Source: Saliniradius amylolyticus (lineage in GTDB: Bacteria; Pseudomonadota; Gammaproteobacteria; Enterobacterales; Alteromonadaceae). Taken from it: a stretch of DNA of 64,000 bases. The translations under genes and the position numbers were made by a program. This document shows, one piece after another, positions 19,622-28,309 of this stretch (the stretch's first letter is position 1; the number at the start of each line of letters is the position of its first letter). The notes beneath the pieces are model-generated. The model saw only the letters and a program-made list of their open reading frames with translations, was not told the origin of the DNA and did no database searches. The stretch is taken from contig NZ_CP029347.1 of assembly GCF_003143555.1 (NCBI RefSeq), positions 1,488,001 through 1,552,000 on the forward strand. The letters are read 5' to 3'.

Positions 19622-20266
19622 ATGGATAGCCCACAAAAACTCTCGAATACTAAAGAAGTCATCGCCTTTCTGGCGGAAACCTTTCCCGCTTGCTTTTCCA
19701 CTCAGGGCGAGGCCAAACCTCTCAAAATTGGCATTTTTCAGGATCTTGCCGAACGCTTAAAAGACGACGAGCGAGTCAGTAAAACCCAGCTGCGCAGCAC
19801 GTTAAGGCACTATACTAATAGCTGGCGCTACCTGCACTCGGTGAAAGTCGGTGCTGAGCGAGTTGGATTGGATGGTGAAGCTGACAGTGTGGTTGAGCAA
19901 GAACACGCTGACCACGCTCAACAACAGTTGCAGGAGAGCAAGCAGCGCGTCGCTGAGCGGCGCAAGCAGCAGGCTCAGAAGAAGCCCAACAGGGGCGAAA
20001 AAGGCGAAGCTTCATCTCAGAAAAAAGCCAAACCGACGCAAAGGACTGGAACTAAAGCGCCACGTAAGCAACCAAATAGGCAAGGACCACCGCCAAAACT
20101 CGAAGAAGGTGATCTGAAAGCGGGCACTAAGGTATCTGTGAAGCTCGCCAAGGCACCGGTCAAAGGTGTGATCACAGAGGTGGTCAAAGACGGTGTTCAG
20201 GTTCAGCTGGATTCCGGTATGTCCGTTAAGGTCCCTGTGGATACGCTGAGACTAGCGCGACAGTAA
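19622..20266 (+). CDS. proQ: RNA chaperone ProQ
   Basis: FinO/ProQ-family RNA-binding protein that matches small RNAs with mRNA 3' ends. The N-terminal FinO domain (residues 5-120) shows AFLAETFPACFSTQGEAKPLKIGIFQDLAERL and TQLRSTLRHYTNSWRYL. Then comes a long Gln/Lys/Arg-rich disordered linker (about 95-160), and a C-terminal Tudor-like domain (GTKVSVKLAKAPVKGVITEV ... MSVKVPVDTLRLARQ). The length of 214 aa and the position directly before prc are as in enterobacteria. Confidence 0.95.
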   Translation: MDSPQKLSNTKEVIAFLAETFPACFSTQGEAKPLKIGIFQDLAERLKDDERVSKTQLRSTLRHYTNSWRYLHSVKVGAERVGLDGEADSVVEQEHADHAQQQLQESKQRVAERRKQQAQKKPNRGEKGEASSQKKAKPTQRTGTKAPRKQPNRQGPPPKLEEGDLKAGTKVSVKLAKAPVKGVITEVVKDGVQVQLDSGMSVKVPVDTLRLARQ

Positions 20267-20285
20267 CGAATTAAGAGGTAACAAT

Positions 20286-22331
20286 ATGAAGCACTCGATT
20301 CGCCCCTTAGTGGCTGGTGTATTTCTGGCGCTCAGCAGCGGCGCTGCGGCAGTGAATGACTCCCCAGCAGCAGACAAAACCCTGCCGGAACTGGAGCAAG
20401 AAAGCCAACACGCGGTATCGGCGAAACGAGTAACCTCTCTGTTTACCCGGGCTCACTACAAAGAGATTGAACTGAACGACAGCCTGTCCGGACAGATGTT
20501 CGAGCGTTATCTGGATATGCTGGACGGCAATCGTAATCTTTTTTTTGCCAGCGACATAAAACAAGCCCAATCCCTCAGATATAAATTCGATGAGGCGTTA
20601 AAGTCTGGCAACCTGTCCATCGCCTATGACCTTTACGAGCTGAATATGCAGCGCCGTAAGGAGCGTTATGAATACGCCTTATCCTTGCTTGAGTCGCCCT
20701 TTGACTTCACCGTCGCCGATGACAAGTTTCACTACGATCGCGAAGAGGCCGACTGGCCCAAGACACAGGCCGAAATGGACGAGTTATGGCGCCAACGGGT
20801 TAAGTACGATGCCCTTAATCTGAAGTTGGCTGGAAAAGAATGGGAGGGCATCAAAGAGGTGCTTACCAAACGTTATGAGCGTGCCATTCGTCGACTTAAT
20901 CAAACCAACAGTGAAGATGTATTTCAAACGGCGATGAATGCCTTCGCCCGTAGCATCGAAGCACACACCAGCTACTTGTCGCCCCGCAACGCTGAACGTT
21001 TCCAGATGGAGATGAACCTGGAGTTTGAGGGTATCGGTGCGGTGCTGCAGGTGGAAGAAGACTTTACCGTTATCCGTTCAGTTGTGCCCGGCGGGCCGGC
21101 CGACAAGTCCGGCAAGATCAAGCCAGAAGATAAGATCGTCGGCGTCGCTCAGGAAGGCGAAGAGTTTGTCGATGTCGTAGGCTGGCGTTTGGACGAGGTT
21201 GTGGATTTAATTAAAGGACCCAAAGGTAGTGTCGTTCGACTACAGGTATTAAAAGGGTCTACGGAGAGTACCACGCCGGATGTGGTTAGACTGACCCGGG
21301 ATAAGATTAAGCTAGAAGATCGGGCTGCCAAGTCAGAGGTATACACCCCAAAAACCGGCCCTAATGCCGACAAAAAGTTGGGAGTGATTACTATTCCTTC
21401 GTTTTACAACAATCTGCATGAGGATGTGGCCGCGGAGCTGGAATCACTGAATGAACAGGACGTCGAGGCGATTATCGTGGATCTGCGTGGCAACGGTGGT
21501 GGCTCACTTTCCGAAGCGACCTTGTTGACTGGATTGTTTATTGAGCAAGGACCGGTGGTACAAATTCGTGACGGCGCTGGGCGTATTCGCGAAGAAGCAG
21601 ATCGGGATGGCAAAGTGGCTTACAGTGGCCCTCTGACCGTCCTGGTGGATCGCTACAGCGCTTCTGCCTCAGAGATTTTTGCTGCGGCGATGCAGGATTA
21701 TGAGCGGGCGTTGATTATTGGTGAGCAGACATTCGGGAAAGGCACGGTACAACAGCACCGTGGACTGGGACGGATCTACGACCTCTATGACAATAAATTG
21801 GGTAGCGTCCAGTTCACCATTGCCAAGTTCTACCGAATTGACGGTGGTAGTACTCAACATAAGGGGGTGGTGCCTGATATTCGTTTCCCTTCTCCCATTG
21901 AGCCTGAGGAGTGGGGTGAAAGTCAGGAAGATAATGCGCTGCCATGGGATCGTATTCAACGAGCCAGCTACACCACCTACGGTGATGCCGATGCGGCAGT
22001 GGAGCAACTGCGTCAGGCTCATCAACAGCGCATCGATGAAGATCCCGAGTTTCAATATATTGAGCAGGACATTCAGCGTTACCTGGATGAAAAGGACAAG
22101 AAATATGTGTCTTTGGTGGAAGCTGAACGGCGCGCTGACAAAAAAGAGCGAGAAGAGCAGCGTTTGACCCGGGTTAATGAGCGATTAAAACGCATGGGTA
22201 AAGAACCGTTGGCGTCGTTGGATGAGGATCTGCCTGAGGTGTTGGATGAGCTGGATCCTCTCCTGGACGAAGCAGCCGCCATCACCTTTGACATGATCAA
22301 CACCGGTCATTACGCTATCAACCAGTCGTAA
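20286..22331 (+). CDS. prc: Tail-specific (C-terminal processing) periplasmic protease
   Basis: S41 protease that degrades tagged or misfolded periplasmic proteins and trims cell-wall hydrolases. Signal peptide at residues 1-22 (VAGVFLALSSGAAA). A PDZ domain occupies roughly 240-320 (GIGAVLQVEEDFTVIRSVVPGGPADKSG). The catalytic Ser is in DRYSASASEIFAAAMQDY and the Lys in GEQTFGKGTVQ; DLRGNGGGSL precedes them. The C-terminal DUF3340-like region is charged and helical. 681 aa matches E. coli Prc (682). It follows proQ by 19 bp with AAGAGGT as ribosome site. Confidence 0.95.
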   Translation: MKHSIRPLVAGVFLALSSGAAAVNDSPAADKTLPELEQESQHAVSAKRVTSLFTRAHYKEIELNDSLSGQMFERYLDMLDGNRNLFFASDIKQAQSLRYKFDEALKSGNLSIAYDLYELNMQRRKERYEYALSLLESPFDFTVADDKFHYDREEADWPKTQAEMDELWRQRVKYDALNLKLAGKEWEGIKEVLTKRYERAIRRLNQTNSEDVFQTAMNAFARSIEAHTSYLSPRNAERFQMEMNLEFEGIGAVLQVEEDFTVIRSVVPGGPADKSGKIKPEDKIVGVAQEGEEFVDVVGWRLDEVVDLIKGPKGSVVRLQVLKGSTESTTPDVVRLTRDKIKLEDRAAKSEVYTPKTGPNADKKLGVITIPSFYNNLHEDVAAELESLNEQDVEAIIVDLRGNGGGSLSEATLLTGLFIEQGPVVQIRDGAGRIREEADRDGKVAYSGPLTVLVDRYSASASEIFAAAMQDYERALIIGEQTFGKGTVQQHRGLGRIYDLYDNKLGSVQFTIAKFYRIDGGSTQHKGVVPDIRFPSPIEPEEWGESQEDNALPWDRIQRASYTTYGDADAAVEQLRQAHQQRIDEDPEFQYIEQDIQRYLDEKDKKYVSLVEAERRADKKEREEQRLTRVNERLKRMGKEPLASLDEDLPEVLDELDPLLDEAAAITFDMINTGHYAINQS

Positions 22332-22351
22332 CATCCAGCAATGACACTGGT

Positions 22352-22376
22352 AACAGGGGCCGCCACGGCCCCTGTT
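22352..22376 (+). terminator. Strong hairpin after prc
   Basis: Perfect 11-bp stem AACAGGGGCCG / CGGCCCCTGTT with a 3-nt loop, 20 bp after the prc stop. There is no T-run directly after it, so it may work as an RNA 3'-end stabiliser or a Rho-assisted terminator. Confidence 0.6.
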
Positions 22377-22424
22377 GTGTGTTAAACAATAAAAAAACAA
22401 TAACAACAATGATAAAGGCTGATT

Positions 22425-23759
22425 ATGAATTCTAGGGGCGAATTCTCTTCGAGAGTAGGATTTATTATGGCGGCGGCCGGTTCGGCTGTTGGCCTGGGCA
22501 ACATTTGGGGGTTTCCAACGCAGGTCGCGAGCAACGGTGGCGCAGCCTTTGTGTTGGTGTATCTGATTCTGGCCTTCGTGCTGGCGTATCCGGTGTTGAT
22601 GGCGGAGTTGATGATAGGCCGGGCTACGGGCGCTAATGTGGTAGACGCCTTGGGCAAGGTGAGCCGTTCTAAGTTTGGTAACGCAGTTGGGTTGTGGGGC
22701 ATTGTTACCGTCTCGTTTATTCTGGCATTTTACGCCATTGTTGCTGGCTGGATGCTGGCCTTTGCCTTCCAGGCTCTGGCCCATATCACTGGTTTAGACT
22801 CTCTGGCCGATTGGTTGGTGACGTTTTCCGACAGTCGTAATATCGTATTTTGCGCCCTGTTTATGGCGCTGACTGCGGGCATCGTTATCGGTGGCGTAAG
22901 CGGTGGAATCGAACGCTGGTCGGTGCGTCTGATGCCCACTTTGTTTTTGATTATGGCTTTACTGTTTGCTTATGTGATGACCCAGCCCGGTGCCACAGAA
23001 GGACTCAAGGCCTATCTACTGCCTGACTTTAGCCGGGTTTGGGATGCCAATTTGCTCATCAGTGCCATGGGCCAGGCGTTTTTCTCTATGTCGTTAGGGG
23101 TGGGAACCATGCTGATCTACGGTTCGTATGTCAGCCATAAGGAAAAACTGCCCTCGCTGGGCGCGTCGGTAGCTTTGGTGGATATTGGTGTGGCGATACT
23201 TGCGGGCCTTCTGATCATTCCTGCCATGTATGTCGCCCTGCACAACGGTGTACAGATTTTCAATGATAGCGGTGCTCTGATCGCCGGCGATACCCTTATC
23301 TTTACCGTATTACCGGCGCTGTTTGATACTATGGGCACCATGGGGGTCATGGTCAGTCTGGCATTTTTTGTGCTTATGTCTATCGCTGCACTCACCTCAT
23401 CCATATCCATGTTGGAAGTGCCGGTATCCTGCGTGGTAGAAAAATCACGTCTGCCGCGAAAGGGAGCGGTGATCCTGATTGCGGCGGTTATCTTTGTTAT
23501 CAGCACTCTTATTATGCTCAACTTTGAGCAGCTCTTTGGTCTGGTGATCATGCTGACTACCGAATATAGCCAGCCTCTTTTGGGGTTGATGCTGTGCCTT
23601 TTCGCCGGTTGGGTCTGGCGTCGCAATGAGATTCTTCAGGAGCTTCAGCGCAGCGACGATCAGGCAGAGCAGCGACTGTTCTGGAAAATCTGGCCCTGGT
23701 ATGTGCGATTTGTGTGCCCTGTAGTCATCCTACTGATGTTCTACCGCTCAGTGGCTTAA
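22425..23759 (+). CDS. Neurotransmitter:sodium symporter family (SNF) transporter
   Basis: Sodium-coupled importer of amino acids or related amines, 444 aa, 11-12 predicted helices. The family signature lies at the N-terminus: GFIMAAAGSAVGLGNIWGFPTQVASNGGAAFVLVYL, with the unwound helix-1 Gly-Leu-Gly-Asn motif that binds substrate and sodium. MSLGVGTMLIYGSYV and the Ser-rich helix 8 (SIAALTSSISMLE) give the second sodium site. The substrate cannot be told. Followed 32 bp later by an NhaC-type antiporter in the same direction. Confidence 0.9.
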   Translation: MNSRGEFSSRVGFIMAAAGSAVGLGNIWGFPTQVASNGGAAFVLVYLILAFVLAYPVLMAELMIGRATGANVVDALGKVSRSKFGNAVGLWGIVTVSFILAFYAIVAGWMLAFAFQALAHITGLDSLADWLVTFSDSRNIVFCALFMALTAGIVIGGVSGGIERWSVRLMPTLFLIMALLFAYVMTQPGATEGLKAYLLPDFSRVWDANLLISAMGQAFFSMSLGVGTMLIYGSYVSHKEKLPSLGASVALVDIGVAILAGLLIIPAMYVALHNGVQIFNDSGALIAGDTLIFTVLPALFDTMGTMGVMVSLAFFVLMSIAALTSSISMLEVPVSCVVEKSRLPRKGAVILIAAVIFVISTLIMLNFEQLFGLVIMLTTEYSQPLLGLMLCLFAGWVWRRNEILQELQRSDDQAEQRLFWKIWPWYVRFVCPVVILLMFYRSVA

Positions 23760-23791
23760 AAATACAACAACAATAACGGAGCTTTAGTCTG

Positions 23792-25267
23792 ATGGTAAAA
23801 CACCGCGAACCCTCCTTGATTGATGCACTGATTCCCATCGTGGTTTTGGTGTTCCTTCTGTCCTCATCGGTCTATCTTTTTGGGGATGACTCGTCCTACG
23901 GCCCCAATCAGATTGCCTTGTTGGTGTCGATGGGCATTGCTGCGGTGATCGGTCTTAAGAATGGCATGCAATGGCATGACATCGAAAAAGGCATTATCAA
24001 TGGCATTTCATTGTCTTTAGGGGCCATATTGATCCTGCTGTCGGTGGGGGCGCTTATTGGCACCTGGTTATTGGCCGGTACCGTGCCAACCTTGATTTAT
24101 TACGGTTTGGAACTGCTTAACCCCTCGGTATTCTACGCTGCCTCATGCTTGATCTGCGCCATTGTGGCGATGAGTATTGGTAGCAGTTGGACCACGGCCG
24201 CTACCGTGGGTGTGGCTCTAATCGGTGTTGCCAGTGGTATGGGGATGTCGGAAGCGGTGGCCGCCGGTGCCATTGTTTCCGGAGCGTACTTTGGCGATAA
24301 GGTATCACCCTTATCGGAGACCACCAACCTGGCCCCCGCAGTGGCCGGTACAGAGCTGTTTGAACACATTCGGTATATGATGTGGACAACGGTACCGAGC
24401 TTCATTCTGGCGCTCATCGCCTTTCTCATTATTGGCCTGAATGAATCCGGCAGTGCCTCACTGGAAAAAATTGAACAGATGCAGACGTTGTTAAACGACA
24501 ACTATAATCTGGGTTTTGCCATGGTGATCCCGTTGATCGTGTTATTAACCCTTGCCATTAAGAAAATGCCCGCTTTCCCCGCGGTATCCATCGGAGCCCT
24601 GTTAGGGGGCGTCTGGGCGCTGATATTCCAACCTGAACTGGTGAATAAGCTGGGTAATGGAGAAGGCAACCTGGTGGCGGATCTGTCATTAATCTGGCAA
24701 ACCCTGTATGCCGGCGTGAGCCTGAATACAGGCAGTGAGGAGCTAAACAGCTTACTCAGCGGCGGCGGCATGGCCAGTATGCTCAATACGGTCTGGCTGA
24801 TTATGTGTGCGTTGTCTTTTGGCGCCGTTCTGGAACGAATTGGCTTGCTCAAACGGGCGGTATCGGCGTTCCTTAAAGGCGCCGACACGGCTGGAGCTAT
24901 GATAAGCCGTACCATCCTGACGTGCATCGGCACTAACCTGATTACTGCCGATCAATATATGGCCATTGTGATGCCAGGTCGGATGTACAAGGAGGAGTTC
25001 AGTAAGCGAGGGTTGCACCAATTGAATCTGTCCCGGAGTCTGGAAGATGGCGGTACTATCACCTCGCCACTTATCCCTTGGAACACCTGTGGCGCGTACA
25101 TGCATAGCGTGCTGATGGTGCATCCTTTTGAGTATATTTTCTATGCATTCTTTAACTTGATTAATTTGGTGTTGTCGATCGTTTATGCCTATGTCGGCAT
25201 CAAGATACTGCGTATCGATCCGCCCGAATACGCGAAGCAGGCAGTAGAAAACTCGAATTCCAATTAA
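23792..25267 (+). CDS. Na+/H+ antiporter NhaC family protein
   Basis: Polytopic inner-membrane protein of 491 aa with about 12 helices. Family signatures are SIGSSWTTAATVGVALIGVASGMG, GAYFGDKVSPLSETTNLAPAVAG and, late, GTNLITADQYMAIVMPGRMYKEEF and SPLIPWNTCGAYM. NhaC members exchange sodium for protons; some related proteins exchange organic acids (for example malate-lactate), so the role is provisional. Pairing with the upstream sodium symporter suggests sodium cycling coupled to uptake. Confidence 0.88.
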   Translation: MVKHREPSLIDALIPIVVLVFLLSSSVYLFGDDSSYGPNQIALLVSMGIAAVIGLKNGMQWHDIEKGIINGISLSLGAILILLSVGALIGTWLLAGTVPTLIYYGLELLNPSVFYAASCLICAIVAMSIGSSWTTAATVGVALIGVASGMGMSEAVAAGAIVSGAYFGDKVSPLSETTNLAPAVAGTELFEHIRYMMWTTVPSFILALIAFLIIGLNESGSASLEKIEQMQTLLNDNYNLGFAMVIPLIVLLTLAIKKMPAFPAVSIGALLGGVWALIFQPELVNKLGNGEGNLVADLSLIWQTLYAGVSLNTGSEELNSLLSGGGMASMLNTVWLIMCALSFGAVLERIGLLKRAVSAFLKGADTAGAMISRTILTCIGTNLITADQYMAIVMPGRMYKEEFSKRGLHQLNLSRSLEDGGTITSPLIPWNTCGAYMHSVLMVHPFEYIFYAFFNLINLVLSIVYAYVGIKILRIDPPEYAKQAVENSNSN

Positions 25268-25284
25268 GCGGTAGGAGCCTTTAT

Positions 25285-27870
25285 ATGTCTCAACCTCATC
25301 AGTCTATGCGTCTGGCCGATTATCGGCCACCTGCTTACACCATTACCGACGTGGATCTCACCTTTGAACTTGAGGATCATCAGACTCGGGTAACGGCGGT
25401 ATCACAGGTGGTGCGTCAGGGCGAGACCCAGGCGGTGCTTGAACTGGATGGTGAACACCTCACGCTTTTAGCACTGACCGTAGATGGAGAGGATAAAACA
25501 CCAGAGCAGCAAACCGATACCGCGCTAGTCTTAACGGATTTGCCCGAGCAGTTTGAACTCAAAGTGGTTACGGAGATTGATCCGGCCAATAACACGGCAT
25601 TGGAAGGCTTATACAAGTCTGATGGGACCTTTTGCACTCAATGTGAGGCTCAGGGCTTTCGGCGTATTACCTATTTTCTGGACCGACCCGATGTGATGGC
25701 CAAATACAGCGTTAAGGTGATCGCCGATAAGCACAAATATCCGAGCCTGTTGTCCAACGGCAATCTGGTGGAGCGCGGTGATTTAGACGACGGCCGCCAT
25801 TGGGTGCGCTGGCAGGACCCGTTCGCTAAACCCTGTTATTTATTTGCCTTGGTGGCCGGCGACTTTGACTGTCTGACCGACCGCTATACCACAGGCTCCG
25901 GACGAGAAGTCGCATTGGAACTTTACGTTGACAAGGGCAACCGCCATCGCGGTTATCATGCGCTGGCGTCGTTGAAAAAAGCCATGCAATGGGATGAGCA
26001 GGTGTATGGTCTGGAATACGACTTAGGTGTGTATATGGTCGTGGCCGTGGACTTCTTTAACATGGGCGCCATGGAAAATAAGGGCCTGAACATCTTTAAC
26101 GCCAAGTTCGTACTGGCCGATGCCGAGTCAGCGACTGACGATGATTACTTTAATATCGAGTCGGTGATCGCCCATGAATATTTTCACAACTGGACCGGCA
26201 ATCGTGTCACTTGCCGAGACTGGTTCCAACTGAGCCTGAAAGAGGGGCTAACGGTGTTCCGGGATCAGCAATTCAGCGCCGACATGGCCTCACCAGCTTT
26301 AGTCAGAATTAAGCAGGCCAGGGTCATCCGCGAACATCAGTTTGCCGAGGACGCCGGCCCAATGGCGCATCCCATCCGACCTGAAGAGGTCATGGAAATG
26401 AATAACTTCTACTCGGTGACCGTGTATGACAAAGGCGCTGAGGTAATACGCATGTTGCAGCGCTTGCTGGGGCAGGGTGGCTTTAGAAAAGGCATGGATC
26501 TGTATTTTGAGCGCCACGATGGCCAGGCCGTCACCTGTGATGATTTTGTGCAGGCCATGGCCGATGCGAATGGCGTCGATTTAGAACAGTTTAAACGTTG
26601 GTACAGTCAGTCTGGTACGCCTCAGGTCACCGTGCAGTCGGAATACGACGCAAAACATCAGCAGCTGATCTTGACCCTGAGTCAACATACTCCGCCGACT
26701 CAGGATCAGGCCGATAAACAGCCGCTGCCGATCCCTTTTGGGGTTGAACTTGTGGACGAGCACGGCAGTCGGTCTGAAGTCTTATCCTTGTCCGAATCTG
26801 AGCAGCGGTTTTGTTTTGATCATGTCGCATCAAACCCCGCTATCGCTTGCCTGACAGGGTTTTCTGCACCGGTGAAGGTAAAACAGACCATTGCCGACAG
26901 CGACCTGATTCGCATCGCGTTAAAAGGGCAGGATGATTTTGTGCGCTGGGATGCGTGTCAGACTCTGTTTAGTCAGCACATTCATCAACTGGCTGAGGAT
27001 AGCTCGCGTAACAGTTCGGAACAGGTGTCAGAAGCGTTGTCTGAACTGATTGCTGAACTATTAAAAAGCCCGCCTGAGGACGCTGCTTTACTCGCTGAAA
27101 TGCTCATGCTTCCCAGTTTCGATACCCTAAGCCAACAGCAGGATATCGTGAATGTGGACGGCCTACTGCGAGCCCGCAAGCTGATAGTGACCCGGCTGGC
27201 GCAGGAGTTTGCCACTCAGTGGCAACAGCTTGTGGATGAGCGACCTAAGCAGGATTATGCCTATACTGCCGAACAGGCTAATTGGCGACGTCTGCTGGAC
27301 CGGGCCATGTTTTATCTGGCTCATAGTGAGTTGCCGGAGGCAGAAACTCAACTGCAGCAGGTGTATCAGGACAGCGATAATATGACTCAGACTCTGGGTG
27401 TGCTGACCGGCTGCCAGCAAGCGAATCTGTCTTTGTTTGACAGTCTGATGAGCGACTTCGAACAGCTTTGGCGTAAAGACTCACTAGTGATGGATAAATG
27501 GTTTAGCCTGCACGCCAGTCGCCCTCAAGACGATATGGCCGGGCAGCTGGAAAGCTTGATGGAGCACCCCATGTACAGTATTAACAACCCCAATAAAGTG
27601 CGTGCGATTTGGGGGCCCTTCGCGATGCGCAACCCTCAAGCCTTTCATCAGGCCGATGGACGTGGCTATCGCCTGTTAACCGATTACCTGCTTAACCTCG
27701 ATAGCGTTAATCCCCAGGTGGCATCGCGGCTGGTTACGCCGCTGCTGGCATTTAAACGCTTTGATTTGGGCCGGCAACAGCACATGCGCCAACAACTAGA
27801 GCGACTGGCAGAGCAGGCGACGCTTAGCCGTGACCTGTACGAAAAAGTGACCCGCGCCTTAAAAGGTTAG
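25285..27870 (+). CDS. pepN: Aminopeptidase N
   Basis: Zinc M1 metallopeptidase that removes N-terminal residues from peptides in the cytoplasm. The exopeptidase motif GAMENKGLN and the zinc site HEYFHNWTGNRVTC followed by SLKEGLTVFRD (HExxH-x18-E) are intact. Domains in order: beta N-domain, thermolysin-like catalytic domain, Ig-like domain (about 450-550) and a helical C-domain. 861 aa, close to E. coli PepN (870). The DUF2835 gene lies 19 bp downstream. Confidence 0.95.
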   Translation: MSQPHQSMRLADYRPPAYTITDVDLTFELEDHQTRVTAVSQVVRQGETQAVLELDGEHLTLLALTVDGEDKTPEQQTDTALVLTDLPEQFELKVVTEIDPANNTALEGLYKSDGTFCTQCEAQGFRRITYFLDRPDVMAKYSVKVIADKHKYPSLLSNGNLVERGDLDDGRHWVRWQDPFAKPCYLFALVAGDFDCLTDRYTTGSGREVALELYVDKGNRHRGYHALASLKKAMQWDEQVYGLEYDLGVYMVVAVDFFNMGAMENKGLNIFNAKFVLADAESATDDDYFNIESVIAHEYFHNWTGNRVTCRDWFQLSLKEGLTVFRDQQFSADMASPALVRIKQARVIREHQFAEDAGPMAHPIRPEEVMEMNNFYSVTVYDKGAEVIRMLQRLLGQGGFRKGMDLYFERHDGQAVTCDDFVQAMADANGVDLEQFKRWYSQSGTPQVTVQSEYDAKHQQLILTLSQHTPPTQDQADKQPLPIPFGVELVDEHGSRSEVLSLSESEQRFCFDHVASNPAIACLTGFSAPVKVKQTIADSDLIRIALKGQDDFVRWDACQTLFSQHIHQLAEDSSRNSSEQVSEALSELIAELLKSPPEDAALLAEMLMLPSFDTLSQQQDIVNVDGLLRARKLIVTRLAQEFATQWQQLVDERPKQDYAYTAEQANWRRLLDRAMFYLAHSELPEAETQLQQVYQDSDNMTQTLGVLTGCQQANLSLFDSLMSDFEQLWRKDSLVMDKWFSLHASRPQDDMAGQLESLMEHPMYSINNPNKVRAIWGPFAMRNPQAFHQADGRGYRLLTDYLLNLDSVNPQVASRLVTPLLAFKRFDLGRQQHMRQQLERLAEQATLSRDLYEKVTRALKG

Positions 27871-27889
27871 ACAGAAGAGAAAAGGGGAA

Positions 27890-28111
27890 ATGAAAGCCTA
27901 TTTCTTCCGACTCAATCTGGCCTATGATGAGTGCATTCACTTTTATCACGCCAGTACCCCACATGCGCTTTTGATGGCTGAGAGCGGTGAGCGGGTCCAA
28001 GTGCCCGCTTATACCCTCAGGCCCTTTATCGGTCACACCGGAATCCAGGGGCGATTTCGGTTATTGACCGACGAGAACAATAAGATTCAATCCTTTGAGC
28101 GAGTCGGTTAA
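27890..28111 (+). CDS. DUF2835 family small protein
   Basis: A 73-aa soluble protein. The segments FFRLNLAYDECIHFYHA, VQVPAYTLRPFIGHTGIQGRFRL and DENNKIQSFERV are characteristic of DUF2835, a family of unknown function common in marine gammaproteobacteria and often found next to pepN. GGGG precedes the ATG. Cotranscription with pepN is likely. Confidence 0.85.
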   Translation: MKAYFFRLNLAYDECIHFYHASTPHALLMAESGERVQVPAYTLRPFIGHTGIQGRFRLLTDENNKIQSFERVG

Positions 28112-28218
28112 CGCTATCGTTCCTGCCAGTCCGTTGCTATCGAAGCATTATTAACCGATTGAAAAAACAAAAGAATGCGCTATGGTCAACTGGTACGATT
28201 TGTTCTTGCTTATACCCT

Positions 28219-28237
28219 AAAATGATGTAATCATTTT
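28219..28237. promoter_or_regulatory. Perfect palindrome upstream of the DUF1302 operon
   Basis: AAAATGAT-GTA-ATCATTTT, an 8-bp inverted repeat with a 3-bp centre, 73 bp before the DUF1302 start. It could be an operator for a dimeric regulator or a weak hairpin ending the pepN-DUF2835 transcript. TATACC just upstream (28211-28216) could be a -10 element. Confidence 0.4.
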
Positions 28238-28309
28238 GTTAATTTGGACTCTCTTTCTGAGCGCCAGCTAGATACACACCAACCTGTAGGACAGGGGAGA
28301 ATAACAACG

